A DNA stretch of 64,000 nucleotides from Saprospiraceae bacterium (lineage in GTDB: Bacteria > Bacteroidota > Bacteroidia > Chitinophagales > Saprospiraceae). Positions 10,101 through 17,887 of the stretch are shown in pieces; position 1 is the first letter of the stretch; every line of letters starts with the position of its first letter. The notes beneath the pieces are model-generated. The model was not told where the DNA came from. It did no database searches and saw nothing but the letters and a program-made list of their open reading frames with translations. The stretch spans positions 465,054 through 529,053 of the forward strand of contig JAHBTU010000005.1 of the NCBI GenBank assembly GCA_019638455.1. The letters are read 5' to 3'. The translations under genes were made by a program, and so were the position numbers.

Positions 10101-11038
10101 ACAAGGCGCAAAACCTTCAAACCCTCGGGCAAGACCCGGGCAGTTTTGTGCGCTCGTTCAGTGTGCAGCGCAATATCATCTTTAAAGGAAGCGCCACCGT
10201 GCGGAACGGCCAGTTCCAAATTGAATTCGTGGTGCCAAAAGACATCAACTACACCTACGGCTTTGGCAAAATCAGTTATTACGCAGAAAATGGGACACCG
10301 CTCGACGCAGCGGGTGCCGACGAGAATATCGTGATTGGGGGCAACGCCAACTTGATTCAGGACGACCAGCCGCCCATCGTGACCCCCTACCTCAACACCG
10401 ATGCCTTCGTGTTCGGTGGCATCACCGACAACTCCCCAAAAATACTCGTGAAATGCTCCGATGACTACGGCATGAACGTCAGCGGCGTGAGCCTTGGCCA
10501 CGACCTCACCGCCGTGCTCGACGGCAATGTGCTAGAGACCATCGTCCTCAACGATTTTTATGAAAGCGAACTGGACAACTTCCGCAAAGGGCAAGCCATC
10601 TATCCGCTGCGCAACCTGAGCGTGGGCCGCCACACCTTGCATGTGAAAGGTTGGGACATCGCCAACAATTCGGGCGAGGGCTACACCGAATTTGTGGTGG
10701 CCGAAGACGGCAAAGCCGCGCTTGCCCATGTGCTCAACTATCCAAACCCATTCACCACGAACACTTGGTTCCAATTCGAGCACAACCTCGCGGGTCAAGT
10801 GCTCGATGTGCAGATAAGCATCTTCACCGTGTCGGGCAAATTGGTCAAGACCATCATCCACTCCACCCCTGCCGATGGCTACCGGGTGAACGACATCAAC
10901 TGGAACGGCAAGGACGATTATGGCGACCAATTGGCGCGTGGCGTGTACCTTTACCGCGTGAAAGTACGCGGCACCGATGTGCTTGGCGCGCAAGTGACCG
11001 CCGAAAGCGATTTTGAAAAATTGGTGATTTTGAAATAG
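7181..11038 (+). CDS. porU: Type IX secretion system sortase PorU (C25 cysteine protease)
   Basis: The protein is 1285 residues long, in the usual range for PorU. It has an N-terminal signal peptide (MKNPIFALLLACFGSSVLLA), a long beta-rich prodomain-like region, then a gingipain-type C25 peptidase domain (roughly 540-920). The catalytic His789 is in YIGHGG and Cys823 in TATCSFGG. The C-terminal ~100 residues form a FlgD-like Ig fold (VLNYPNPFTTNTWFQFEHN, ending in GDQLARGVYLYRVKV). PorU sits on the outer face of the outer membrane, removes C-terminal sorting domains from T9SS cargo and attaches the cargo to lipopolysaccharide. T9SS cargo is encoded at 469-2773 and 31180-33588. prfA starts 22 bp downstream and may be co-transcribed. 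Confidence 0.93.
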   Translation: MKNPIFALLLACFGSSVLLAQNSFTIQRTIEWDAAPAKHILSGGGELEFWHFKGSIFHDDAPTLPVFAEQFPLAGFSKIEVEVATVQWETFPKKPSPDDAALSNDLALQTSVEQERSKFVGRVAFIPIRRTGSGFERAVSVTLNVRVTPEAQPVKERGGPFTYTSALSAGTVYKFGVANSGVYRLDYNFLKTTLGITNLDNIDPRTIRLYGNGGAMVPERNSDPRPDDLIENAIQVVGEADGKFDAGDYILFYAVGPRPWNFRANANDPELTVTQHLYDYHAWYFIKVGDGNGLRVTEQSRVNASFVTEEFDDFQRLEEDRVNLLDNFVSAQGSGKKWFGDYFLQTRARDYSFSFPNLVPGSSARLRAEFAGRCAVGTTVRLIVDGNTLTRNINGVQVSDNEATYAALAVFQTNFQPTGTDRVGVRIEYPEIGQQSEGWLDFIEINARRRLQMTGQFMEFRDKQTITQDAATFRISGVNGNLLVWDISNPQRPFLQQTLKSGSTVEFGVNTLFTLRNFVAFYENATFPRPEVVTGKIATQNLHGIDNVHLAIVYHPDLQADAARLAEHRRQYSGLDVALVDVLQLYNEFSSGAKDPGAIRDFAVMLLERNPNKFKWLLLFGDGSFDPRNITNSPNNKDLIPVYETAESFNPIRAYPADDFFALLSPEDGGSLSGKLDLAVGRITARSPQEAQAVVDKIIAYDSDPATLGDWQLRNLFIADDEDANAHINQTENLAAMTAAAARFFNIEKVYFDAYQQVATSAGDRFPDAKAAINANIFRGNLVTQYIGHGGPRGWAQERVVDNNDIAGWDNPNRYPLIITATCSFGGYDDYKTLTGGEQALIKVKSGAIGLFTTTRAVYISDNNTLTNAVQTFLYRRENGQYLTIGEILSAAKNSISSGFDNSRRFTLLGDPAMYLALPEYRVATTKINDKDVADGQPDTLKALMPVKLEGIVTDTLGNLLSNFNGRVFVSVYDKAQNLQTLGQDPGSFVRSFSVQRNIIFKGSATVRNGQFQIEFVVPKDINYTYGFGKISYYAENGTPLDAAGADENIVIGGNANLIQDDQPPIVTPYLNTDAFVFGGITDNSPKILVKCSDDYGMNVSGVSLGHDLTAVLDGNVLETIVLNDFYESELDNFRKGQAIYPLRNLSVGRHTLHVKGWDIANNSGEGYTEFVVAEDGKAALAHVLNYPNPFTTNTWFQFEHNLAGQVLDVQISIFTVSGKLVKTIIHSTPADGYRVNDINWNGKDDYGDQLARGVYLYRVKVRGTDVLGAQVTAESDFEKLVILK

Positions 11039-11060
11039 GCGCCGCCAACGCCCATGACCC

Positions 11061-12131
11061 ATGCTCGACAAACTGCAAGCCCTTCGCGAAAAGTACATTT
11101 ATCTTGAAGAACAACTCTCCGACCCCGGCATCGTGGCCGATATGGAGAAATCCAAAAAAGTCAACAAGGAGTACAAAAAACTCCAACCCATCGTGCAAGT
11201 GGCCGACCGATATGAAAAAGTATTGGCTGACCTCGACAGCGCCCGCGCCGTATTAAGCACCGAAACAGATGCCGAGATGCGCGAACTGGCCAAAGAAGAA
11301 ATAGCCACGCTCGAACCTGAACTTGATACGTTAGAAACGGCGCTCAAAACCCTGCTCACTCCCAAAGACCCAGAAGATGAAAAGGACGTGATTTTTGAAA
11401 TCCGCTCCGGCACCGGGGGCGACGAGGCCGCACTCTTCGCCGGCGACCTCTACCGAATGTACTCCAAGTATTTTGCCGAACAAGGCTGGGAAGTGGAAGT
11501 GGTGGATGAAAACCCCGGCACCGTGGGAGGCTACGCCAAAATCGTGCTCGAAGTAGCAGGCGAAAACGTGTATGGCAAACTCAAGTTCGAGTCAGGCGCT
11601 CACCGAGTGCAGCGTGTGCCCGACACCGAAACCAAAGGCCGCGTCCACACCTCTGCCGCCACCGTAGCCGTGCTGCCCATCATGGAGCCGGAGGATATTG
11701 ACATTCGCAAAGAAGACATCCGAACCGATGTGTTCCGCGCATCGGGGGCTGGCGGCCAGCACGTCAACCGAACCGAATCGGGGGTGCGTTTCACCCACTT
11801 GCCCACCGGGGTGGTCGCCGAAAGCACCGAAAGCCGCTCGCAACACAAAAACCGCGAAATCGCCATGGGGCGCCTCATCCAGCAAATACGAGAGGCCCAA
11901 CTCCAAAAAGAGGCTTCCGCGCTGGCCTCCGCTCGCAGGAGCCTCGTCGGCTCCGGCGACCGTTCCGAAAAAATCCGCACCTACAACTGGCCGCAAAATC
12001 GCGTGACCGACCATCGCCTGGAAGGCGACCACAAAAACTTCAACCTCGACAAGGTCATCGAAGGAGACTTGGAGCCACTCATCGAGGCGCTCATTATTGC
12101 GGACAACGCGGCGAAATTGCAGGAGGGGTGA
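11061..12131 (+). CDS. prfA: Peptide chain release factor 1
   Basis: The protein is 356 residues, the normal RF1 length. It carries the peptidyl-tRNA hydrolysis motif GGQ (231-233, in GAGGQHVNRTES) and the RF1 codon-recognition region RVPDTETKGRVHTSAA, where the tripeptide is PDT at the family's PxT position. RF1 recognises UAA and UAG. The N-terminal half is a helical coiled-coil region (LREKYIYLEEQLSDP), as in the family. It starts at ATG 11061, 22 bp after porU in the same direction, so a short operon is plausible. Confidence 0.95.
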   Translation: MLDKLQALREKYIYLEEQLSDPGIVADMEKSKKVNKEYKKLQPIVQVADRYEKVLADLDSARAVLSTETDAEMRELAKEEIATLEPELDTLETALKTLLTPKDPEDEKDVIFEIRSGTGGDEAALFAGDLYRMYSKYFAEQGWEVEVVDENPGTVGGYAKIVLEVAGENVYGKLKFESGAHRVQRVPDTETKGRVHTSAATVAVLPIMEPEDIDIRKEDIRTDVFRASGAGGQHVNRTESGVRFTHLPTGVVAESTESRSQHKNREIAMGRLIQQIREAQLQKEASALASARRSLVGSGDRSEKIRTYNWPQNRVTDHRLEGDHKNFNLDKVIEGDLEPLIEALIIADNAAKLQEG

Positions 12132-12300
12132 GGGCAAATGCCCCTATGTCTATTTCGTGTGAGCAATGCCGATATCTGTTGTTGGGTATTGAAATGGAGC
12201 ATCCATCTGCACTCATACTAACCCCGCAGACCGACATCTCGTGTCGTGCTGCCACGATGTACAGGTGGGAATAAAGTCTACGCAATCAACTCAGTTCGCT

Positions 12301-12308
12301 TATTTTTG
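12301..12308 (+). promoter_or_regulatory. Candidate Bacteroidota -7 box (TATTTTTG)
   Basis: TATTTTTG fits TAnnTTTG and lies 20 bp before the ATG of the AAA ATPase gene. No convincing -33 TTG is visible at the expected distance, so this is a sequence-pattern call only. Confidence 0.3.
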
Positions 12309-12328
12309 CGTGAAACATTTTCTACCCG

Positions 12329-13528
12329 ATGGATATGCCTGAAATTGGAATTCCGCAGATTGAATATCTGAAAGTAAAAAACTACCGGGCGCTTCAAAAT
12401 ATCGAGTTGAAGGCTATCACACCACTTACAGTATTCTTAGGGCCAAATGGAAGCGGGAAATCAACGATATTCGATGTGTTCGCCTTTTTGTCCGAATGTT
12501 TCAATACCGGGCTGAGAAAAGCTTGGGATAAACGAGGGAGATTTAGAGAACTGCGCAGCCGGGGACAAAACGGCCCCATCGAGTTTATGATAAAGTACCG
12601 AGAATATCGGGGTTCGCCGCTTATTACCTACCACCTTGCCATAGATGAAGGGTCAAAGGGCCCACTTGTCTCTTCTGAATCACTTCGATGGAAACGAAGA
12701 GAAAAAAGCCAGCCCTTTTATTTTCTACGTTTTCAAAATGGGAAAGGCGAAGTCGTCAGCGGCGATATGCCCGACGAGCACGACGAGCGCGTACGCGAAG
12801 AATTGTCGTCACCCGATATGCTGGCTGTCAACACGCTGGGGCAATTGGCCAAACATCCCCGTGTCGGTGCGCTTCGCCGGTTTATCAGCGATTGGTACTT
12901 GTCCTACCTGTCGGCGGACAACACACGGGGCATTACCGAAGCCGGCCCTGTGGAACGACTATCACAAACTGGCGACAATCTGCCCAACGTCATTCAATTC
13001 CTGAAGGAAGAACACCCGGAACGTTTGGATGAGATACTGACCACACTAAGTGACCGAATCCCGCGCTTAGAAAAAGTAGATGTGGGCATGATGCAGGACG
13101 GACGCCTACTGATGCAAATTAAGGATGCGCCATTCGAGCAGCCAGTGCTCGCCAAATTCGCCTCTGACGGCACCCTTAAGATGCTGGCCTACCTTACCGT
13201 GCTGTACGACCCCAACCCTCCCCAACTTATTGGCATAGAAGAACCGGAAAACCAACTGCACCCACGCTTGCTTCCCGAACTCGCCGAAGAATGTCGCAAA
13301 GCATCCGGCAACTCGCAACTACTCGTCACGACACACTCGCCCTTTTTTGTCAACGGACTGAAACCCGAAGAAGTCTGGGTTATTTACCGCGATGTGGATG
13401 GATTTTCCAAGCTGAGGCGCTGCTCGGATATGCCCAGAATCAAAGAATTCATCAAGCAGGGAGCGCTACTCGGCCACTTGTGGATGGAAGGACATTTTGA
13501 CGTTGGCGACCCACTAAACCAAAGATAG
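12329..13528 (+). CDS. AAA family ATPase (AAA_21/OLD-like), partner of a DUF4276 protein
   Basis: The protein has 399 residues. The Walker A motif is GPNGSGKST at 38-46. Walker B is LIGIEEPE at about 300-307, with two consecutive acidic residues (Glu304, Glu305). A switch/H-loop TTHSPFF follows at about 333. Together these form an ABC-type ATPase head as in AAA_21 and OLD-like proteins, with the coiled-coil/insert between the motifs replaced by a helical region. The start codon of the next gene is 4 bp past this stop, so the two are almost surely co-translated. ATPases of this kind paired with a separate TOPRIM-like or DUF4276 protein are known from phage-defence settings (PARIS and Gabija use related parts). 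A defence role here is inferred, not shown. Confidence 0.85.
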   Translation: MDMPEIGIPQIEYLKVKNYRALQNIELKAITPLTVFLGPNGSGKSTIFDVFAFLSECFNTGLRKAWDKRGRFRELRSRGQNGPIEFMIKYREYRGSPLITYHLAIDEGSKGPLVSSESLRWKRREKSQPFYFLRFQNGKGEVVSGDMPDEHDERVREELSSPDMLAVNTLGQLAKHPRVGALRRFISDWYLSYLSADNTRGITEAGPVERLSQTGDNLPNVIQFLKEEHPERLDEILTTLSDRIPRLEKVDVGMMQDGRLLMQIKDAPFEQPVLAKFASDGTLKMLAYLTVLYDPNPPQLIGIEEPENQLHPRLLPELAEECRKASGNSQLLVTTHSPFFVNGLKPEEVWVIYRDVDGFSKLRRCSDMPRIKEFIKQGALLGHLWMEGHFDVGDPLNQR

Positions 13529-13531
13529 ACT

Positions 13532-14140
13532 ATGACAAAAAGACATCTGGAAATCCTCACCGAGGAGCCTTCGGCTGAAGCCGCCCTGCGCTTGCTGCTT
13601 CCCCAAATCGTCGGCAACAGAGCAACTTGGAAAATCATCACCCATCAGGGCAAATACGACTTACTTAAACAGCTGCCTTTTCGCCTGAATGCTTACAAAA
13701 AAAGTTTGGCGGACAATGAGCGTATCATCATTTTGGTGGACAGAGATAAAGACGACTGCTTGCAACTCAAACAGCAAATGGAAACAGCTGCCGCACGGGC
13801 CGGACTGACCACCAAATCGGTTGCACAGGCCACAACCTTTCATTTGGTAAACCGGATTGCCGTTGAGGAAATAGAATCTTGGTTCTTAGGTGATGAAGCG
13901 GCCATTTGCACTTCTTACCCCGCTTTGCGAGCCTTTCCGGGCCCGCTTCAAAAACGGATGCCCGATAACATCGCCAATAGTTGGGAGACGCTTGAAAAAA
14001 CACTCAAAAACGCCGGGTATCGGTCTATTGGCGGCAAAATCGAGGTAGCCAAAAAAATTGCCCGGAATATGAACCCCAAGGCCAACCGCTCCAAAAGTTT
14101 TCGAGTGTTCGTAGAAGGTATAACTGCCTGTATTTCCTGA
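13532..14140 (+). CDS. DUF4276 family protein (TOPRIM-like, possible nuclease)
   Basis: The protein has 202 residues. An N-terminal ILTEEPSAE segment supplies the conserved glutamate, and the acidic motif VDRDKDD lies at 69-75. That spacing (Glu near the N-terminus, then a DxD-like pair after a hydrophobic strand IIILVDRD) is what TOPRIM-like DUF4276 proteins show. IAVEEIESWFLGDEAAI is another block typical of the family. Its gene begins 4 bp after the ATPase stop. The likely role is the effector or metal-dependent nuclease half of a two-gene ATPase/TOPRIM module. An alternative is a non-catalytic partner. The insertion-rich repeat region right after the stop suggests a site prone to mobile elements. 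Confidence 0.75.
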   Translation: MTKRHLEILTEEPSAEAALRLLLPQIVGNRATWKIITHQGKYDLLKQLPFRLNAYKKSLADNERIIILVDRDKDDCLQLKQQMETAAARAGLTTKSVAQATTFHLVNRIAVEEIESWFLGDEAAICTSYPALRAFPGPLQKRMPDNIANSWETLEKTLKNAGYRSIGGKIEVAKKIARNMNPKANRSKSFRVFVEGITACIS

Positions 14141-14141
14141 A

Positions 14142-14425
14142 TTTATGCCTCGATTCGCCAAGATTTATACCCTGATTAAAGTGGATTTGAATCTGCTCGT
14201 TGGCAAGACAGGGATGCCCTTGATGGATTTGCATGATTTTCAAAAAATTGCAAGCGCCTTCCGTTCAAAACCACCTTCTCGGAACCTCTTTTAAGGGCTT
14301 GCTCGGCCAAGTGAAGCGGATGGGGCTGATTTGCGTTGACTATATCGGATGCTCATGATTGATATTCCTGATATTGAATGAATCGCGCTTTGCCCTCGCC
14401 GAAAACTTGATGACGCGAAGTATAA
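14142..14425 (+). repeat. Repeat family B copy B1, interrupted by family A copy A2
   Basis: Left part: CGATTCGCCAAGATTTA. Right part: TATCGGATGCTCATGATTGA through GACGCGAAGTATAAC. Together they match the uninterrupted family B copy at 27169-27274. The 175-bp family A element sits between them. The whole stretch 14141-14571 is otherwise gene-free and forms the upstream region of the OmpA-family gene. Confidence 0.75.
14168..14342 (+). repeat. Repeat family A, copy A2 (175 bp, TA-flanked)
   Basis: It runs from TACCCTGATTAAAG to GATTTGCGTTGACTA and is bordered by TA at 14166-14167 and 14343-14344. The intact family B copy at 27169 has a single TA at the matching position, so this is a clean insertion with TA duplication. 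Confidence 0.8.
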
Positions 14426-14571
14426 CCTCGTTTTTCCTGCAAAAAATACCGGAAAACTATTCAACCATTCAGAGCAGCTGGTTGCCCCTAAAAACTGTAT
14501 TTCCCACGAATTCGCCACCATTCGCACCAAACCCCCGCCGATTTCGTTCTTTTTGCCCAAACGGAAAAAAT

Positions 14572-16512
14572 ATGAATCGGAATCCTCTGCTGCTGTTGAT
14601 AGCCCTTTGCTTTTGCGTCGCCGCTGCGTTCGCCCAACCCACTTCCGTCCCTCCTTATTTCACAGTGGAAAGCGCGCCCAACAAAGCCAAAAACGCCTAC
14701 AACGATGGGGTGAGCGAAGCACGCAAAGGCAACACAGCCATCGCCATCGGTTTTTTTGAACGCGCCCTGAAAGAGTCCCCCACCTTCATTGACGCACAGC
14801 TGATGTGGGCCGATGCGCAGTACGAAAGCATGGATTTCGAGCGAGCGCGAGAAGGCTACAAAAAAGTGCTGGCCCTGGATGCCAACTATGCCCCACGCGC
14901 ACACTTTTATCTGGCCAATTGCTATTGGGGAGAAGACAGCTATGAGAATGCCGCTTTTCACGCCGAGCAATATCTCGCTTCCAATCCCCAAAACCCAAAG
15001 TTGTTGCGCGAGGCACGGCGTTTGGCAGAAAACGCCCGGTTCGCCGCCCATGCCGTCAAAAATCCGGTTCCATTCAAGCCCTTGTCAGTAGGCCCCGGCA
15101 TCAATTCGCCCGCCGACGAATATCTCCCCTCGCTCACCGCCGACGGCCTCACCATGATATTCACGCGGCGCGACGGCTACGACGAAAATTTTTACCAAAG
15201 CGACTGGAAAGACAATGCGTGGCAAAAAGCCGTGCCGCTGGTAGGGGTCAATACACCCATGAATGAAGGAGCGCAGCACATCAGCCCCGACGGTTCGTGG
15301 CTCGTGTTCACAGCCTGCAATCGCCGCGACGACGGCTCGCAGGGCAGTTGCGACCTCTATTGGTCGCAGTTCAAAAATTCGGCGTGGACCAAACCCATGC
15401 CTTTCAGCGCGGCCATCAATTCGCGCGATTGGGAAGCCCAACCCTGCATCAGCGCCGACGGCAAGACCCTCTTTTTCAGCAGTACCCGACCTGGCGGCAA
15501 AGGTGGCAAAGACCTGTGGAGCACCACCCGCCAACCAAATGGCAAATGGAGCAAACCCGAAAACCTCGGAGACACCATCAACACAGAAGGCGACGAACAA
15601 ACCCCCTTCCTGCACCCCGACGGCCAGACACTTTACTTCACCTCCGACGGGCTGCCGGGCATGGGACAAAACGACCTCTATTTCGCGCGCCGCCAACCCG
15701 ACGGCACTTGGGGCAAGCCGCAGAATCTGGGTTTCCCCATCAACACAAAGGCCAGCGAAGGTACCCTGACGGTCAGCCTTGATGGGCGTACCGCCTATTT
15801 TGCGGCCAATCGCCCCGGAGGTCAAGGCGGCATTGATATCTACCAATTCGATTTGCCCGAACACGCTCGCCCGCGCCCCGTCACTTACGCCCGCGCCCGC
15901 GTGAGAGATGCCGCGACGGGCAAACCCTTGGTGGCCAAAGTAGATTTTGTGGACTTGAAAACGGGGCAATCCTACGTCTCCTCTTTTACCAAGAGCGACG
16001 GGGCCACGCTGGTTTGTTTGCCCGCAGGCATGAACTACGCGCTCAATGTGAGCAAGGAGAAGTACCTGTTTTATTCGGAGAATTTCAACTTGGTGGACAC
16101 TGCCACCTTCGCCGAGCCTTTTTTTCTAAACATTGATTTGCAACCCATTCCCGGCGACTCGGCAGCGCCCAGCACTCGACCCGTGGTGCTCCGAAATGTC
16201 TTCTTCGAAACAGGTTCCGCGGCGCTGCGCCCCGAATCATTCACCGAACTCGACCACCTCGCCGCACTGCTCAACGATGTGTCCTCGCTGCGCATTCAAA
16301 TCGGAGGGCACACCGACAACGTCGGCGACGAGGCCAGCAACCAGCGCCTTTCGGAAGCGCGAGCCAAAGCAGTCTATGACTATCTGATTTCCAAAAGCAT
16401 CGCACGCGAGCGCCTCCAATACAAGGGTTTCGGAAAAAACCATCCGGTAGCCCCCAACGATACGCCCGAAGGCAGAGCGAAGAATCGCCGCACGGAGTTT
16501 GTGGTGTGGTGA
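14572..16512 (+). CDS. PorE-like OmpA-family protein: TPR, WD40-like PD40 repeats, CRD, OmpA C-domain
   Basis: I start at ATG 14572, which begins a signal peptide (MNRNPLLLLIALCFCVAAAF), giving 646 residues; the longer frame upstream runs into repeat DNA. Domains in order: TPR repeats (about 35-150, e.g. FFERALKESPTFIDAQL), a beta-propeller of PD40/WD40-like repeats (ISADGKTLFFSSTRPGG, LHPDGQTLYFTSDGLPG, VSLDGRTAYFAANRPGG), a carboxypeptidase-regulatory-like domain (RVRDAATGKPLVAKVDF), and a C-terminal OmpA peptidoglycan-binding domain (IGGHTDNVGDEASNQRLS). This is the domain order of the T9SS component PorE, though Bacteroidota carry several paralogues. Unlike PorE, which is usually a lipoprotein, the signal peptide looks like type I. 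It probably links the outer membrane to peptidoglycan. Confidence 0.82.
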   Translation: MNRNPLLLLIALCFCVAAAFAQPTSVPPYFTVESAPNKAKNAYNDGVSEARKGNTAIAIGFFERALKESPTFIDAQLMWADAQYESMDFERAREGYKKVLALDANYAPRAHFYLANCYWGEDSYENAAFHAEQYLASNPQNPKLLREARRLAENARFAAHAVKNPVPFKPLSVGPGINSPADEYLPSLTADGLTMIFTRRDGYDENFYQSDWKDNAWQKAVPLVGVNTPMNEGAQHISPDGSWLVFTACNRRDDGSQGSCDLYWSQFKNSAWTKPMPFSAAINSRDWEAQPCISADGKTLFFSSTRPGGKGGKDLWSTTRQPNGKWSKPENLGDTINTEGDEQTPFLHPDGQTLYFTSDGLPGMGQNDLYFARRQPDGTWGKPQNLGFPINTKASEGTLTVSLDGRTAYFAANRPGGQGGIDIYQFDLPEHARPRPVTYARARVRDAATGKPLVAKVDFVDLKTGQSYVSSFTKSDGATLVCLPAGMNYALNVSKEKYLFYSENFNLVDTATFAEPFFLNIDLQPIPGDSAAPSTRPVVLRNVFFETGSAALRPESFTELDHLAALLNDVSSLRIQIGGHTDNVGDEASNQRLSEARAKAVYDYLISKSIARERLQYKGFGKNHPVAPNDTPEGRAKNRRTEFVVW

Positions 16513-16599
16513 AAGCAGCCGTTGTCCGCAAATTTTTAGCAGCATAAATGGACCATCGGCCAACCCGAAACACTCTACTTTTGTTTTCCAAAAAATTTG

Positions 16600-16758
16600 T
16601 AAATACTTAGTCAGCCTCCAAACGCAAAGGACTCGGATGACAGCCTTGTATGTTTTTGACAGGATTTACAGGATTTTTCGCAGCGAAACCTCCTCATCTA
16701 TCCTGTAAATCTTGTAAATCCTGTCAAAATTCAATGTCTGTTGTCCCGCCTAAGTTTT
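16600..16758 (+). repeat. Repeat family C, copy C1 (hairpin-forming)
   Basis: The copy has the inverted pair TTTTGACAGGATTTACAGGA and ATCCTGTAAATC.. around CGCAGCGAAACC, followed by AAATCCTGTCAAAATTCAAT. It recurs at 58533-58707 and, with insertions, at 24212-24541 and 55741-56035. The intergenic stretch 16513-16853 between the OmpA-family gene and nadA holds this element and no gene. The stem could also end upstream transcription. Confidence 0.7.
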
Positions 16759-16853
16759 TCCAAAAAATTGCAGCACTTCCAATCAATCGGCTCATGCTCC
16801 CAGCAAAAACTGTCAATCAGACGGGAGCATGAGCCAGCAAATCAACAAACGCC

Positions 16854-17870
16854 ATGACAGCTAACCTTGCCTCTGCCACCCAAAAACTCGACCGACTGGG
16901 CTATCTCGACCTCGAAGTGGACCCCGAACTTGACCTTGTGGCCGAAATCAACCGCCTGAAAAAAGAAAAAAACGCCATCATCCTGGCGCACTACTACCAA
17001 GAATCGGAAATTCAGGACGTGGCCGACTTCATTGGGGACTCGCTCGGCCTCTCGCAAAAAGCCGCCGCTACCGATGCCGACATCATCGTGTTCGCCGGGG
17101 TGCACTTCATGGCCGAGACCGCCAAAATGCTTTCGCCGCACAAAAAAGTGCTGCTGCCCGACCTTAAAGCAGGCTGTTCGTTGGCCGACTCCTGCCCGCC
17201 GCATTTGTTCAAAAAATTCAAGGAGAAATATCCCGACCATATCGTGGTATCGTACATCAACTGCACGGCCGAACTCAAAACGCTGACCGACATTTGTTGC
17301 ACCAGCACCAATGCGGTCGCCATCATCGAAAGCATCCCGAAAGACCAACCCATCATTTTTGCACCCGACAAAAACCTCGGCGCTTACCTCATCAAAAAAA
17401 CCGGGCGCGACATGGTGTTGTGGAATGGGGCCTGCATGGTGCACGAGATATTCAGCCATGAGCGCATCGTCAAACTGAAAAACCGCCACCCCAACGCAAA
17501 ATTTATCGCCCACCCCGAATGTGAGGCGCACATTCTCGACATGGCCGATTTTATCGGCAGCACCACCGGCCTGCTCAAATACACCATCAACGATTCCGCA
17601 CAAGAATACATCGTCGCCACCGAGTCGGGCATTTTGCATCAAATGCAGAAGGCCAGCCCGCACAAGACCTTCATCCCGGCACCGCCCAACAACAATTGCG
17701 CATGCAACGACTGCCCACACATGAAGCGCAACACGATGGAAAAACTCTACCTGTGCATGGAACACGAAATGCCCGAAATCATCCTGCCCCAATGGGTGAT
17801 AGAGCAAGGGGTGAAGTCCATTGACCGCATGATGGAGATTTCGGAAAAGGCGGGGTTGGGGTTGAAGTAG
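16854..17870 (+). CDS. nadA: Quinolinate synthase A
   Basis: The protein has 338 residues. It condenses iminoaspartate with dihydroxyacetone phosphate to quinolinate in de novo NAD synthesis, using a 4Fe-4S cluster. Family landmarks are AIILAHYYQESEIQDVADF, IGDSLGLSQKA, FAGVHFMAETAKML, and cysteines in AGCSLADSCPP, NCTAE, HPEC and a C-terminal CACNDCPHM region. The length is typical. No nadB or nadC is adjacent, so it stands alone here. The start ATG lies right after the family C repeat region. Confidence 0.95.
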   Translation: MTANLASATQKLDRLGYLDLEVDPELDLVAEINRLKKEKNAIILAHYYQESEIQDVADFIGDSLGLSQKAAATDADIIVFAGVHFMAETAKMLSPHKKVLLPDLKAGCSLADSCPPHLFKKFKEKYPDHIVVSYINCTAELKTLTDICCTSTNAVAIIESIPKDQPIIFAPDKNLGAYLIKKTGRDMVLWNGACMVHEIFSHERIVKLKNRHPNAKFIAHPECEAHILDMADFIGSTTGLLKYTINDSAQEYIVATESGILHQMQKASPHKTFIPAPPNNNCACNDCPHMKRNTMEKLYLCMEHEMPEIILPQWVIEQGVKSIDRMMEISEKAGLGLK

Positions 17871-17887
17871 GTGGCTCTCATGGGGTT

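Noticed and set aside
14359..14571. N-terminal extension of the OmpA-family protein
   Set aside because: It translates repeat family B and spacer. The ATG at 14572 starts a proper signal peptide.
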